The notes: generated by a model not told the origin, from the letters alone. DNA of 64,000 bases from Branchipolynoe longqiensis (GCA_030323885.1 CM059199.1:35224590-35288589); one strand, 5' to 3'; counted from the first letter of the stretch, positions 1-11,119 are shown. Numbers and translations: made by a program.

Positions 1-128
1 GTGGGATTCGAACCCCCGGGTTCGAACCCTGACTGAATTAAACGAATGACTTAAAAATTGATACTTGTTACTATCTAGCATGGTGTTCGGCATTAATAGG
101 ATAGAGCAAGGAACAGTGGAATGAGGAA
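1..128 (+). repeat. tRNA-derived SINE, partial copy at window edge
   Basis: The window opens inside a tRNA-like B-box region (GGTTCGAACCC type) followed by the body sequence shared with the better copies at 36753-37085 and 45749-46084 (the gacttaaaaattgatacttg and ggatagagcaagga blocks). The head lies outside the window. A short piece of the same body recurs near 16735-16790. Confidence 0.65.
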
Positions 129-775
129 AAAACCATATGGGCTGTCTCGTGGTTGTTTGGACTCTCGCAGCACTGTCTCCAGGAGAGGGCTGCGAAATAA
201 TCGTATAGAAAGTGTCGCAAAGCTGCGTTATGAACATAACCATATTGATTTTGCCATCTAAAATGCTAAATATATATACTTAAATGCTTATTTATGATAG
301 CCCGCTACTTTTGGGGTGAATAATTGATGAAATCATGCTGATTAATAGACTTTAAACGTTTAATCGGGAGATTTCTGCAGCCGCCATCTTGGATTTTTGG
401 ATTCTCCCCCCCCCCTCCCCAAATGTCTCAACTTTACGTCAATACAGGTAAATACTGTGCACTGGAACCACTACCTCAACAGTTAGTTAATGCCTACTGA
501 AGCAGTTTTTGCTCAGATTAAGGTAGGGTTGTCATTTACTCCTACTCTTGATAAGAGGTGAATCTGGGTTGTTTGCGGAGCTAGCCTCATTCTGGTATCA
601 ACTATGATGATATTAAGTCACAACTTGTCTAGCCCATTCCAACCTCTACCAGCCCCCAAACATGGTTTTGTTGAACACTGAATCCTATCCCATCTGGCAA
701 GAATATAATGTACATTAATAATTTAATTATAAATTATGTATGTATATAATACAATGAATTTGATTATATATATAT
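129..775. other. AT-rich non-coding stretch
   Basis: No ORF, splice-consistent exon or recognisable repeat was found here apart from a short C-rich tract near 407-420 and a TA-rich run just before the DIRS element. Confidence 0.5.
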
Positions 776-846
776 ATTTTACCTCGGTACTAAGCCTCTG
801 GCTGATCGTGGTCGAGGGAGAAGGAAGCAACATCCGGGTACAGCAA
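776..846 (+). repeat. DIRS copy 1 left inverted terminal repeat
   Basis: It begins ATTTTACCTCGG. It is complementary to 5789-5833 and imperfectly to the right terminal repeat at 6028-6145. The inner part, including catccgggtacagcaa, matches the inner part of the right repeat exactly. Confidence 0.85.
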
Positions 847-1073
847 TTAGCATATTCCGCTCATAACGGAGGAACGTTACGAGCAGCTCAGCAATAATTT
901 ACCACGGATTACCTAGTTTCTACTGTAAGTACCGACACATAAACTGGCAAAGTTGTTTATGAACCACTATAGCACATGCTCATACACCTTGTTAGGCTGT
1001 TTTACATTTAGTTCATGACTAAAGCTGTGCTTTTATCCGGTGCTGTAGAAATTGGAAGCATCCATTTTGTTTT

Positions 1074-1198
1074 TGCCGCCCGTTGCCGAACGGAGAGACA
1101 TGTTGGCTGGAGTCATTTCGTCGCTTAGATAGGGGTTTTTCCTGATTATGCCGCCCGTTGCCGAACGGAGAGACATGTGGGCAGGAGCCCTTTCGTCG
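1074..1198 (+). repeat. 75-bp direct repeat in the DIRS copy 1 leader
   Basis: Two blocks, 1074-1123 and 1149-1198, share tgccgcccgttgccgaacgg and the following agagacatgt. Each includes a short CCGTT...AACGG hairpin. They lie between the left terminus and gag, where a promoter or packaging signal could be, but no function can be read from the sequence. Confidence 0.7.
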
Positions 1199-1526
1199 TC
1201 ATGATAGGTTAGAGGCGTACCTCCGAGTTTCATAGCAATTTCTCCGACCCGTTGGTGCTGTAACCACGGGAGGGAGAAGTGTATGGGACAGAGAGCGTGG
1301 GCGGGAACAGTACACTGGTCCCGACCCCTCGTTTGGTTTCGGTTCGGTTTGTCCCACCGATTCACTCTCGATAGACTCTAGCTTCTCACGCCTGGTGTTA
1401 AATTGGTTTAAATACAATTTGAATACCCCACATTGGGCCAAGCACATGTAGCACTGTCCCACTGGTTCAGATGCGCCTCAATTCGCTCTAAAACCCCCTT
1501 TTTTGGTTGGTTACAGACAATTCGAG

Positions 1527-2841
1527 ATGGCCGCGAAGCGGGGTGCCAAAGGTGTACCACACACGCTCAGTGAAGGCGACGCGACCTCTGGACAACGCTC
1601 AGCCGCGTCCCGGGACGGCTCGCCCGAGGCAGGGCTCTCCCAGCCTGACGCGAATGAGCAAATGGTGCGGCTCATACGAGAGCAGCTACAACAGCTCCTC
1701 CCTACGCCACCCTCTAAGGCTTCGCCTCAGAGGAGACTGTCACTCTCGGACAAGTCCGAATGGGAGGACCTTTCCGACCAGGAAACTACGGATTCGGAAG
1801 TGCGCGTGGGACGGAAACGGAAACGTCCCAAAAAGAAGTACTCATCAGGAGGCGATGAGTACTACAAGGCACGCAATAAGGTCAAGAAAGTTAAGAAAAC
1901 TAAGAGCAAGTCCAAAGCGAAGAAGAAGAAATCAAAATCTTCTTCTTCAAGCTCGTCGGGGTCCACCACAACCGACTCAGATTCTGACGACCCCCACACC
2001 GGCACTTTCGCAGACATCACCCAAAAGGTGAAGAAAAAGATCAGGGCAGTACGAAAGAGCAAGATTAACACTTGCTCCCTTATGCGGACGAACCTCAAGG
2101 GTCACTTTGACTCGTTCAAACCCGCAGAAACGCTAACAAAACTGGCGGAAAAATACACGGGCATTCGAGGAATCCCCGAAGCCACGATAAAAGAGATGGA
2201 TGACGATGTCACAATGAGTGACGAACGGAAGAAATATGAATCGTGTCTTCACACAGTTCATAAAGGAGTCCTGATAACCCTCGCGGCCATTATGCCCATA
2301 GCGAACCGTATGATGACGGGCAATAAATTCACAACCGTCACCGAAGACATGAACTCTGCGATTGCGGCGCTTACAGCGACCAGCAATTTCTTGTCATACA
2401 GACGATTCGAAAACGTCTATAAATCAGTAACTACCGACGCAGGCAAAGAGGTCGCGCGTTCAAAGAAAGTGGTCGACAACGACGGAAAAGAGTATACTCT
2501 TTTTCTAACCGCCAAAACCGATCAAGGGCAAGCCACTAGACCAGTCGAAGATGTTTGGAGGCCAGCTCCAATACCTCTTCAAACAGGTGGAGACTAAAGC
2601 AAAACAGTCCAAACACCTAGACGGCAAGAAGGACACGAATACGACTAAGTTCAAAAAGTCCAGGTCGGATTTTCGGGGACGCCGATCAGGACAGTCAGCG
2701 AGCAGGTTCGGATTCCGGAACCCCTCCTACCAGCCGCGGGGACGAGGCCAACGCAACCAGTACGGCTGGAACGACGGCAACCGCCCCTTCCGGAGAGACA
2801 ATGCTCCCCAGAAGCAGTTCCCCAAGCCGGGGAACAAATAG
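1527..2841 (+). CDS. DIRS Gag-like protein, frameshifted
   Basis: This is the first ORF of DIRS copy 1 and probably the nucleic-acid-binding structural protein. I chose the ATG at 1527 (MAAKRG) because the related element at 25-30 kb starts its Gag with MATKRS. The N-terminal third is rich in Lys, Ser and Asp, with a KKKSKSSSSSSSG-like tract. The middle is predicted globular and is shared with the other copy. The C-terminus is rich in Arg, Gly and Gln, as in RNA-binding tails. The frame breaks between about 2520 and 2551: one frame stops at 2597, while the conserved MFGGQLQY block and the basic tail continue in another frame to 2841. The other copy is open across this point, so this is a disabling indel. 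Confidence 0.75.
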
Positions 2842-4724
2842 AGGAGGTAACACAACCCAGTGTAAGCACCTTTGTGGCAGGGAATGTTATTAACCACATT
2901 AATGATTGGGAAAACATCACTACTAACAATAATGTTCTCAATATCGTTAGAGGGGTCTTTATACCTTTCATAGAAACCCCCATACAAGACAGAACGCCAT
3001 TCCCATATCGCTTTTCGATAGAAGAACAGCTCCAACTAGATTCTGAAGTAACTACATTTTTAAGCAAAGGCATTATTACACCCGTGCAACATACCGATGG
3101 GGAATACATTTCCAATATTTTTTCAAGGCCAAAACCCAATGGCGACATTAGGATGATTTTAGACCTAACAACACTAAATAAATTAGTCGAATACAAACAT
3201 TTCAAAATGTTCTCCTTAGAAACAGCCCGAGATCTTGTGATGCCCGACGCTTGGCTGGCAAGTGTAGACTTAAAAGACGCCTACTATACAATCCCCATTT
3301 TTAAAGCGCACAGGAAATTCCTCCGCTTTATTTGGAAGAGACAACTATATGAATTTACTTGTCTGCCCAATGGTTTAGCTTGCGCACCGCGAATGTTTAC
3401 CATGCTACTCAAACCAGTTTTTGCAGAAATGGCCATTAAAGGCCACGTCATGTTTCCTTACATTGACGACTCTTTCATAGTAGCACGTACTAAAAATGAT
3501 TGTTTGTTAGCGATTAGAGACCTTTGCTACTTGCTAACTAAGTTGGGGTTTTACATTCACGACTCAAAGTCGGTATTAAAACCAACAACAATCCTGAAAT
3601 TCCTAGGTTTCTTCATAGACACAAAGGAAATGACAATATCATTAACTAATGACAAGATTGCAAAATTTGTGTTAACAACAGATCAATTATTAGCCGTTAA
3701 ACGACCCAAAATCAGACAAGTAGCAGTACTGATAGGACTTATGGTAGCATATGCACCAGCGGTTTTATATGGAAAAGCGCATATAAAATCACTCGAAATT
3801 GATAAGAATATTGCTCTGACTAAAACAAAAGGCAATTTCGAAAGTCTTATGACTATCTCACAGGCGGGGCATGACAACATTTGTTGGTGGCTACAAAACA
3901 TACATGATTCCACTAATCCCATCCGAATGGATGAACCCAACACAACGGTTACCACAGATGCTTCGTTGGAAGGTTGGGGAGCACATAGAAACAACATAGC
4001 TACGGGGGGCCGATGGCTGGATGATGAGATCCAAGACCACATTAACGTCTTAGAATTAAGAGCCATCCTTTTGGGACTGACAAGCTTAGTTAAAATACAT
4101 AAGCTCACAGTCCAGGTGCTAACGGATAATACTACAGCGATGGCTTACATTAGAAACATGGGGGGTACCAAGTCCTCAGCATGTAACACAATAGCAAAAT
4201 TAATTTGGGATTGGGCCGAACAACAAAAGGTTTGGTTAACCGTTGCACACATTCCGGGGTCAGAGAATACATTAGCCGATAGTAAAAGCCGCCATTTCCA
4301 TGATCACTTGGAATGGTCGCTCAGTGACGCCATTTTTGATATTATTTGCCAAAAATGGGGAGTCCCAGAAATAGACCTTTTCGCCTCAAGAAAGAACAAA
4401 AAACTTAACAAATACGTTTCATGGCATCCAGAACCACACGCTTGGCGGGTGGACGCTTTTTCTTTAACTTGGAATAAAGCTTTCTATTATATCTTTCCAC
4501 CATTCAGCCTAATCAGCAGAGTAGTCAGAAAGATCAGACACGACAGAACACACGCAGTGCTGATAGTCCCGGACTGGAACACACAGCCATGGAGGGCAGC
4601 AGTGACTTGGGAAACAAAAGACACTTTATCATTCCCAAGAGGACCAATAAACCTACAACATCAGGGAAAGGTCACAACCCAGGGCGACGTGTCAACAACC
4701 CCGTTGTTGGCATTCCTTTTCTGA
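2649..4724 (+). CDS. DIRS reverse transcriptase-RNase H with methyltransferase-like C-terminus
   Basis: This ORF copies the element RNA to DNA. Counting from 2874, it holds RPKPNGDIRMILDL (about 85-98), SVDLKDAYYTIPI (130-142), the catalytic FPYIDD (194-199), and RNase H acidic residues in TTDASLEGWGAH (D362), LELRA (E394), LTDNT (D418) and ENTLADSKSR (D469). After RNase H comes a block with EIDLFASR and IFPPF, the region described as DAM-methyltransferase-like in DIRS elements. No ATG opens the frame; it is open from about 2649 and overlaps the gag tail in the -1 frame, as in the second copy, suggesting frameshifting or coupled translation. It ends inside the recombinase ORF. Confidence 0.9.
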   Translation, partial: VQKVQVGFSGTPIRTVSEQVRIPEPLLPAAGTRPTQPVRLERRQPPLPERQCSPEAVPQAGEQIEEVTQPSVSTFVAGNVINHINDWENITTNNNVLNIVRGVFIPFIETPIQDRTPFPYRFSIEEQLQLDSEVTTFLSKGIITPVQHTDGEYISNIFSRPKPNGDIRMILDLTTLNKLVEYKHFKMFSLETARDLVMPDAWLASVDLKDAYYTIPIFKAHRKFLRFIWKRQLYEFTCLPNGLACAPRMFTMLLKPVFAEMAIKGHVMFPYIDDSFIVARTKNDCLLAIRDLCYLLTKLGFYIHDSKSVLKPTTILKFLGFFIDTKEMTISLTNDKIAKFVLTTDQLLAVKRPKIRQVAVLIGLMVAYAPAVLYGKAHIKSLEIDKNIALTKTKGNFESLMTISQAGHDNICWWLQNIHDSTNPIRMDEPNTTVTTDASLEGWGAHRNNIATGGRWLDDEIQDHINVLELRAILLGLTSLVKIHKLTVQVLTDNTTAMAYIRNMGGTKSSACNTIAKLIWDWAEQQKVWLTVAHIPGSENTLADSKSRHFHDHLEWSLSDAIFDIICQKWGVPEIDLFASRKNKKLNKYVSWHPEPHAWRVDAFSLTWNKAFYYIFPPFSLISRVVRKIRHDRTHAVLIVPDWNTQPWRAAVTWETKDTLSFPRGPINLQHQGKVTTQGDVSTTPLLAFLF

Positions 4725-5683
4725 GTAAATACTTAGAAAAATACGGACTTGACAAAATTACTAAACAACGCTTAATGTCCCATGCCTGGAGACCAGGAAC
4801 AGTAAAGCTATACTCAAACTACCTCAAGAAATGGGGCCTCCATTGCTTATTACATAAGGTTAAGCCGATGGAACCCTCAATAGCCCAAGTTGGCAGATTC
4901 CTCCGAATGATGGAAGATCAAGGACTCGGGTATGGAGCCATTAATGCAGCGAGGTGCGCCCTTTCGGTTATCCTGCCTAGGATTGAGGGAGAGACTATCG
5001 GCAAACAAGAAGTCATACATTGGATTATGAGATCCATTTACCAACGCAACCCTCCCAAACCTAAGTATAGTCGGTTCTGGGACGTCTCTACGGTATTTAA
5101 ACTTTTCCAGTCATGGCCGGAAAACAAGCATTTGTCAGTCCAACAATTAGGACAAAAAGTAGCAGTTTTATTACTCCTAGTAACTGGTCATAGAGGACAA
5201 ACAATTGTAGCCCTCTCGTTGAACGGTCTCGACATAGATAGAGACGAGGCGACGTTTGACCTGGACAAATTGCTCAAGTCAAACAGAACGGGAGATCCGC
5301 TCTCCTCTGTGCATTTAACTAGCTTCCGCCAAGATAGAAAACTATGTATAGTTTCTGCCATTAGGGAATATATATCCAAGACTAAAATATTACGACAATC
5401 AAGACAGCTCTTGGTGAGCTTTATTAAGCCACACAAAGCTATATCCCGAGACACGCTCGCGAGATGGACAATTACGGTTTTAAAGGCCGCAGGCATTGAC
5501 ACCGAACGCTATGCGTCGCACTCAACTAGAGGAGCGATGGCTTCCAAAGCAAGGAAGTTGGGAATCTCTGTTAGGAGGATCCTGACACACGCCGGCTGGA
5601 AGACGGCGAAGTCGTTTGCAAAACATTACAACAAACGACTAGAAAAGGACAGCGGGATTGCCACCCGCCTACTCACCAACTAA
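4589..5683 (+). CDS. DIRS tyrosine recombinase
   Basis: This 364-residue protein should integrate the circular element DNA without a target duplication. The catalytic set is visible: Arg202 in TGHRGQT, His311 and Arg314 in SHSTRG, His334 and Trp337 in THAGWK, and the nucleophile Tyr347 in KHYNKR. The N-terminal half resembles a core-binding domain. The ATG at 4589 lies inside the RT ORF, which it overlaps by about 136 bases in the -1 frame. No inactivating change is visible. Confidence 0.92.
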   Translation: MEGSSDLGNKRHFIIPKRTNKPTTSGKGHNPGRRVNNPVVGIPFLSKYLEKYGLDKITKQRLMSHAWRPGTVKLYSNYLKKWGLHCLLHKVKPMEPSIAQVGRFLRMMEDQGLGYGAINAARCALSVILPRIEGETIGKQEVIHWIMRSIYQRNPPKPKYSRFWDVSTVFKLFQSWPENKHLSVQQLGQKVAVLLLLVTGHRGQTIVALSLNGLDIDRDEATFDLDKLLKSNRTGDPLSSVHLTSFRQDRKLCIVSAIREYISKTKILRQSRQLLVSFIKPHKAISRDTLARWTITVLKAAGIDTERYASHSTRGAMASKARKLGISVRRILTHAGWKTAKSFAKHYNKRLEKDSGIATRLLTN

Positions 5684-5788
5684 CAAGACCTGGTGAGAAG
5701 TACAAATTTCTAAAATTTTATTATACTGACTATTATTATTATTATGTTCGTCAGATTTTTTGGGACAAAAGTAAGGCTACGTGAAGGT

Positions 5789-5920
5789 CTCCCTCGACCA
5801 CGATCAGCCAGAGGCTTAGTACCGAGGTAAAATAGTATAGTTATACGAATCTTACCTGGTACAGATGATGGATAACTCTTGTTTTCCCGAGGTACAAGCC
5901 TCGGATGGTCGTGGGCTAGG
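5789..5920 (+). repeat. DIRS copy 1 internal complementary region
   Basis: Bases 5789-5833 are the reverse complement of the left terminus and 5834-5920 are the reverse complement of the right terminus (6059-6145), joined at gtaaaat|agtatag. This fixes both element ends and is the proposed template for joining termini during circle formation. Confidence 0.88.
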
Positions 5921-6027
5921 GCCCACCCACCACACCCTGCCACGACCATTCCGATCGCTTCCGCCGAGAGAGAACTGGAGGTTTCCATCATTAAAGCTCA
6001 CTTTTGTCCCGATTAATTAGGTGAATG

Positions 6028-6145
6028 TTGCTGTACCCGGATGTTGCTTCCTTCTCCCTAGCCCACGACCATCCGAGGCTTGTACCTCGGGAAAACAAGA
6101 GTTATCCATCATCTGTACCAGGTAAGATTCGTATAACTATACTAT
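6028..6145 (+). repeat. DIRS copy 1 right inverted terminal repeat
   Basis: It contains ctgtacccggatgttgctt, complementary to the left repeat, then a right-specific end (acctcgggaaaacaagag to gtataactatactat) that is matched only by the internal complementary region. Confidence 0.85.
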
Positions 6146-6309
6146 ATATATATATAATATATATATATATGGGTTATCCTCAGCAAGTGTACCACATATT
6201 TAGTTTCCAAAAAAAGTAAAGCTTTTTAAAAATTTAACAACGCCTCTAGAGCACATTGATTTTATCATCGGCTATTGGACTTCAAACATATGATCATTCT
6301 GACATTTCT

Positions 6310-6546
6310 TTCGAGGAAACCCTCCGCGGCCACATGGGCTACTCTTTCCGATAAGCAGCAAGGGGCCTTTTATATGCACTCTCCCACAGACAGGACATCA
6401 CATACCACAGCCTTTGATGAACCAGTTGTAAACCACTAGCTGGAACGGAAAATAGCCCAAACTGCAAATGTGTCAACTGAGCAGGATCGATAGGATGATC
6501 AACACCCTCACAGGTGGACACTCTACTGCCTGAGCTACGTCCTGCT
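6310..6546 (-). repeat. tRNA-derived SINE with mollusc-like body
   Basis: On the minus strand a tRNA-like head (A-box tagctcaggcagtagagt) is followed by a body with cccacagacaggacatcaca and ttttatatgcac on the plus strand. This layout resembles SINEs I recall as common in molluscs. Confidence 0.65.
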
Positions 6547-7015
6547 CATATTTGGTTTCCACTTTACATTGTTAATGATTAAGCCTTCTTTTTGGAGGGT
6601 AACAAGTCAAGTTGGTATTGTTATCTCTGTATTAAGTATGTTAGCACTACCACATGTATTTAATCTATCCCACAAACTGTATTATAAATATGATTTTGTG
6701 AAAATCTGTACCATGCATCTACCCAAACATTGTTTTTCTTGTAAGACATAATCTTTTTTACTTAACTGTAATCAATCAAATCTTGTTTGAATTTGTTGTG
6801 TGTTAAAATGATGTTATGGTTAACTTTTACTCTTTTCTCAATTTGTATAAGATCAAATTCAAATAGTAAATTTCTTTTTCAACTCTGACTTGCACACTGG
6901 GTAAACCTAGCTTCTGCTATTATTTTTGGAATGTTTTCTGCTATTATTTGCAATGTTTTCACTTTAGTTTCCATGTCACAAATGTGGTAACTCCTATATA
7001 TATAACATGAGACCC

Positions 7016-7016
<1 letters not shown>

Positions 7017-7077
<61 letters not shown>

Positions 7078-7112
7078 GTGTGTATATATATATATATACA
7101 TACATACATATA
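7017..7112. repeat. TA/TATG microsatellite
   Basis: A nearly pure run of tatata with interspersed catatg steps. Confidence 0.9.
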
Positions 7113-7617
7113 TACATCCATGATATGAATATCATGGATGTTAAGATGGTTAGAGGCTGCCATTATTTATATCCACATAATAAATGATATATTACATATA
7201 TATAGTGCAGTAATGAGCCCCTTAATTACCCCCACAGTGGCCGCCATATCATTGACCTTTGTATCATCTGTGAATGGCGCGTGGCAGCACACTAGTCTGG
7301 GAATCCCCTGGTCGGGAAAGTCCAAGCCAGACTAGCAGCCACTAGAGGTTGTTATATCAGTGCCTGGACATGCAGCAGTGGCTCCTTCTACTGGCGATGA
7401 TTAATAAACCAGGGACGACCCCGGACTTAACTCTTCGTTTCCATCGGAGGAAGTGTGGGACACTCAAAACGCTTTTCCTTTAAATCCCTTGAGTCTATCT
7501 TGCTGATGTCTTCATACTACATTGTGGACTTTTTCTGGAAAATGGATATTAAAAATGAACCCCAAAACAATTGAGTTATTATTGCATTGTCTTGTAGCTA
7601 TATGCAGGAGATAATTT

Positions 7618-8520
7618 TACTTTTAAAAAGAGAAAACTACTGTGTGCCGAAAGCATTAGAACAAGCCTTATTAATGGTCAGTTCTGATTACATTTGTTTA
7701 GAGTTTCTGCCAGATTTTTTAGATATATATATCTATATATATTTGTTCAATTTATGGTTTATTTACCATGTCCATAACATATAAGTTCACAATATATCTT
7801 GTTTTCAATGTTGAACAACATTAGTCATTAGTTTGTGGTTTATTGTCTTGTGTGGTTTATAAGTAATTTGCAGGAGCTTCCATGGTCCTTAACTCCCATT
7901 CTCGATGAAATTTATGAGGTTGATAATGGGGGACTTTCTGGGCGGATTCCTCTGGTTACACGGTAGCTGACAGCAGCAGACACACGGCCTTATGCCTTCC
8001 CATCATACCACACCTATACACCCCCCTCCCCACACCACAACCCTACCCCTACACCCCAACCACACACACCTACACACCCCTTCAGCCCTATACCCCGACT
8101 ATACCCCCACCACACACCCCCACCAAAACCCTCTCCACACACACCAAACCCCTCACCACACACACCCTCTACACCATAGCACCCACACCTATACCCCACC
8201 ACACCCCTCCACCATCACCATCCACCCCCTACACCCTACCAGTCACCTACACCCCTTCAAGCCCACACACACTTATACCCCCACCACACACCCCTAAGGC
8301 ACCACACACCCCTACCAAACACCAAAACCCTCACCTCACCCCTACGCCTCCACTGCACATACCCTTCACACCACACCCCAACCCCACCACACCAAATATA
8401 TATAGATATATATATCTAAAAAATCTGGCAGAAACTCTAAACGAATGTAATCAGAACTGACCATTAATAAGGCTTGTTCTAATGCTTTCGGCACACAGTA
8501 GTTTTCTCTTTTTAAAAGTA
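7618..8520. repeat. Inverted repeat flanking a CA/C-rich low-complexity core
   Basis: The left arm (7618-7745) and right arm (8392-8520) are nearly perfect reverse complements of about 130 bases, sharing tgtgccgaaagcatt and tttctgccagattttttaga. The loop holds a C- and CA-rich simple sequence (about 7990-8395) and a short unique segment. No coding potential is credible. It may be a foldback element or MITE. It ends about 45 bases before the next transposon. Confidence 0.75.
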
Positions 8521-8564
8521 ATGATTATATACATGTCAACTCTTTATACTCTTACTTCACCATG

Positions 8565-9060
8565 TAGTCTGGGATCCACAACCAGAAAAATAATTTTGAT
8601 GTGACACCCCTGCTATAAAATTTTTGGCAATTGGATTATGTCTATAGGGGTCTTGGACATCTGAAAAGTGAATTTGGACACTTTGAATGTATTGCGCAAA
8701 TTCGGTAGACACCGTTTTTTTACGATAGGGTGTGACGACACCAGCCGCCTAATTCCGGGGATGGGGAAACTAAATCTAGTATATCATCACAACGCAAGAC
8801 TCTACTGCAACAAATTACCACTCATTCTTCTGGTATGGATGTAGGCTAAAACAATAAGCAGAGTAGATTCTGATTGAATTAACCTCAAGGTCACTAGAGG
8901 TCAAAAGGTCATGAAGGTTGTGGCATACCCAAAATCTGGGACTTCCATCAAAGAAGTGCCTATTAATATACCGTATCATAAGTTTTTTTCACTAAAATAC
9001 TGTTTCAGTCAACTCCTTAGATCCCCCTGATGATTTTAGAAAAGGGATGTGAGGATTGGC
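8565..9060 (+). repeat. Left terminal inverted repeat of the Academ-like element
   Basis: It is complementary with small indels to 13870-14367 and shares ctataggggtcttggacatc, acaccgtttttttacgat and gatacggtatattaatagg-type blocks. Confidence 0.85.
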
Positions 9061-9347
9061 AAAGAACTAATGGCCCCCTGTACATCTTTTACTAAGCGAT
9101 ATTTCAGAAAAAAGCCAAATTCAGTGAATTTTCCTTCGTACATTTGATTGATATAACTCTCATTATCCAATAGTTTTTTGTTATTATTTGTGAAACTATC
9201 AGCAGAAAACGTCTAAACTATCTGGAGATAAGAAAAAAAACCTTAATAAGCAGTATGTTGTCATCCCAAGTTCATCATTCTAACAATAACATATAATGTT
9301 CCGATTACAACTACACCTAGTAGAAAATATACTTTGTTCTTGGTTAC

Positions 9348-9557
9348 CTAGTCCTCATCACTTTCGTTGTGTTCAGTCAGTCGCCCACATTTGTTTGGGT
9401 CCCCATTGCAGGTGCATGCAATAATGCATGCCGATCCGGCATTTGCACATGAACAGTTCCTCAAACAGCCCTTCTTGTACTTGCAGTACGTCAGTTTTGC
9501 CACTGCAGGTTTGTTTGGCTTGCTCTTCATGACAGGAACTAATCTTCCTTTGTCCAT
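9348..9557 (-). pseudogene. Cysteine-rich C-terminal tail of the nuclease-like transposon protein
   Basis: A 69-residue segment with a dense Cys cluster (CKYKKGCLRNCSCANAG, then ACTCNG). It probably forms the metal-binding C-terminus of the nuclease ORF that ends about 200 bases upstream in another frame. The separation by frame suggests decay or an intron. Confidence 0.5.
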
Positions 9558-9755
9558 ATATCTGCCGTACTGTTCAGGTGGGAGAAGGGTTGGATTGCTT
9601 AGATGGGCCTGTTTGTAGAGGCTAATGTTGCAAAGACTCCTGAGAATTTGGAAATGAAATGCATCTTCACTGGGAGGTAGAGAGCGGAGGTCCCGTTTGC
9701 TTGACGCAAATAAATGGGCTCGTAACCTATCTAAAGATGAATATCCTGCCCTTCC

Positions 9756-11119
9756 TTACAAATCACATAAGAAATCACATGCTTCTTTGTACAACGTATC
9801 ATCTAGGCACACAGTGTCGTGAGCGAAATTTGTCAATGCTGGCATTGAATCGACATGCTGCATTACTACAATTGCTGCCCTTTTTTTTCCTCTTCTGTAT
9901 GGATAACTCACTGAGTCACAGCCGGACATGACATACGAAGTGAGTAATGTGGCTGTTAGTTCCATTACATTTTTTCCAACCACTTTCGCCAATTCCACAA
10001 CCAAGTCAGGAATGGGCAGGAAGAGTTCATTCTTTTCCACCCATAGGTTTACAATGTGTGGAAGCTGAGGATAATGGTACATAGCAAGCATGATGATATC
10101 TGTGTCGGTTGCGTGGATAACAAATATGCTCCTGTCTTGACAGCTAGCAAGATGTGCGATGATTCTCGTGTCGGCTTCCTCGTGTGTTTGGCAGCACAGC
10201 TCCTCCATCACATTGGTGCCGCTGTTGGTCACACATATTCCCTCTGCGTTAACTCTTATTATAAGGGTAAACCCATCTGGCAGGGATACAGACTGCGACC
10301 AAGAAGATGACAGGTATGAGAGCAGGTTTGCCTTGTTTTTAGGGTTTGAAAGGAATGTTTTCCACACAGGTATTTTCATGTTATGAACAGGAATATACTC
10401 CGGTGAGTTTGCTCATCACTCTTTAGGCTCATTGAACCAAAGTCATATCTATCGCCGACAAAATGCACTTCTGAACAATGTTTGGGTTTCATACTTAGAA
10501 TCTTGTTTTTGTACCTCTCCTGAAGTTTGCAAAAATCACTTGCCCCAAGGGTCTGAAAACGTTGCACGAATGCCATGGCGTCAATAACATACACCGGTTC
10601 CGATTCGGAGGGAGGCAACACTTTCATTGGTTCCCATGAATCCTTAACCTTGTTTTGAAGAGTTCCTATAAAGTGAGATTTAGTTCCTTTGCGCATGGTA
10701 AATCCCCCAGTCTTGTCTGGCTCAAATAACGATGGTGGATAGTCACTCCATTCGTAACTGAAGGCTTCAATTCTTGCCTCGTCACTCAACTCATGTGTAA
10801 AGCAAAGGGCCCTAGTAACCAAGCTTTCCTCAGAAATTAATTGTTTTACAGAGTCCTGCTGTTTTTTGCCTTGCTTCTGTTGTGTGGAAAAAGTCATTAT
10901 CTTAGGGGTGATAATTTGGTCAGCATCAGTTTTGCTGGCAGCCGTCATTGCCTCTAACCCAAGTTTTTTGGCGTCCACGAGTAGTGTTAAAACAAGCATT
11001 TCTCCCGTTGCAATGTTAACTAACTTATCATCTGCGAGGGAAGCAGCAAACGGATTTCTCATTTTCTCTGCCACAGTGTCTCTGATTTTCAGTACCTTTA
11101 CCATATCATCTTTATTCAT
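9756..11119 (-). pseudogene. XPG/FEN-like nuclease ORF of the Academ-like element, broken
   Basis: Two consecutive ORFs (10376-11119, then 9756-10379) overlap by four bases in different frames and read as one protein. The first holds an N-terminal metal-site-like segment with YVIDAMAFVQRF, the second holds HEEADTR, HATDTDIIMLA and MSGCDSVSYP. The spacing and acidic residues resemble the N and I regions of FEN/XPG nucleases; this is a motif-level reading. The frame change is either decay or a short frameshift. Proteins with this HEEADTR...GCD pattern occur as large uncharacterised families in invertebrate genomes. Confidence 0.6.

Larger units (their letters stand above)
776..6145 (+). mobile_element. 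DIRS-type tyrosine recombinase retrotransposon, copy 1
   Basis: The order is left inverted terminal repeat (776-846), Gag-like ORF, RT-RNase H-methyltransferase-like ORF, tyrosine recombinase ORF, internal complementary region (5789-5920) and right inverted terminal repeat (6028-6145). The internal region is the complement of the left end (5789-5833) joined to the complement of the right end (5834-5920), which is the hallmark of DIRS elements and reflects their circular intermediate. No target site duplication is seen, as expected for recombinase-mediated insertion. RT and recombinase ORFs are open, but gag carries a frameshift. A diverged relative lies at 25058-30490. Confidence 0.92.

Noticed and set aside
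1..30. tRNA gene at the window start and at other GGTTCGAAnCC sites
   Set aside because: These B-box-like sites sit in SINE copies with a shared non-tRNA body and degenerate cloverleafs, so they are SINE heads rather than functional tRNA genes.
7992..8297. Pro/His/Thr-rich 101-residue ORF
   Set aside because: It is simple CA/C-rich sequence in the loop of an inverted repeat, with no domain or splice support.
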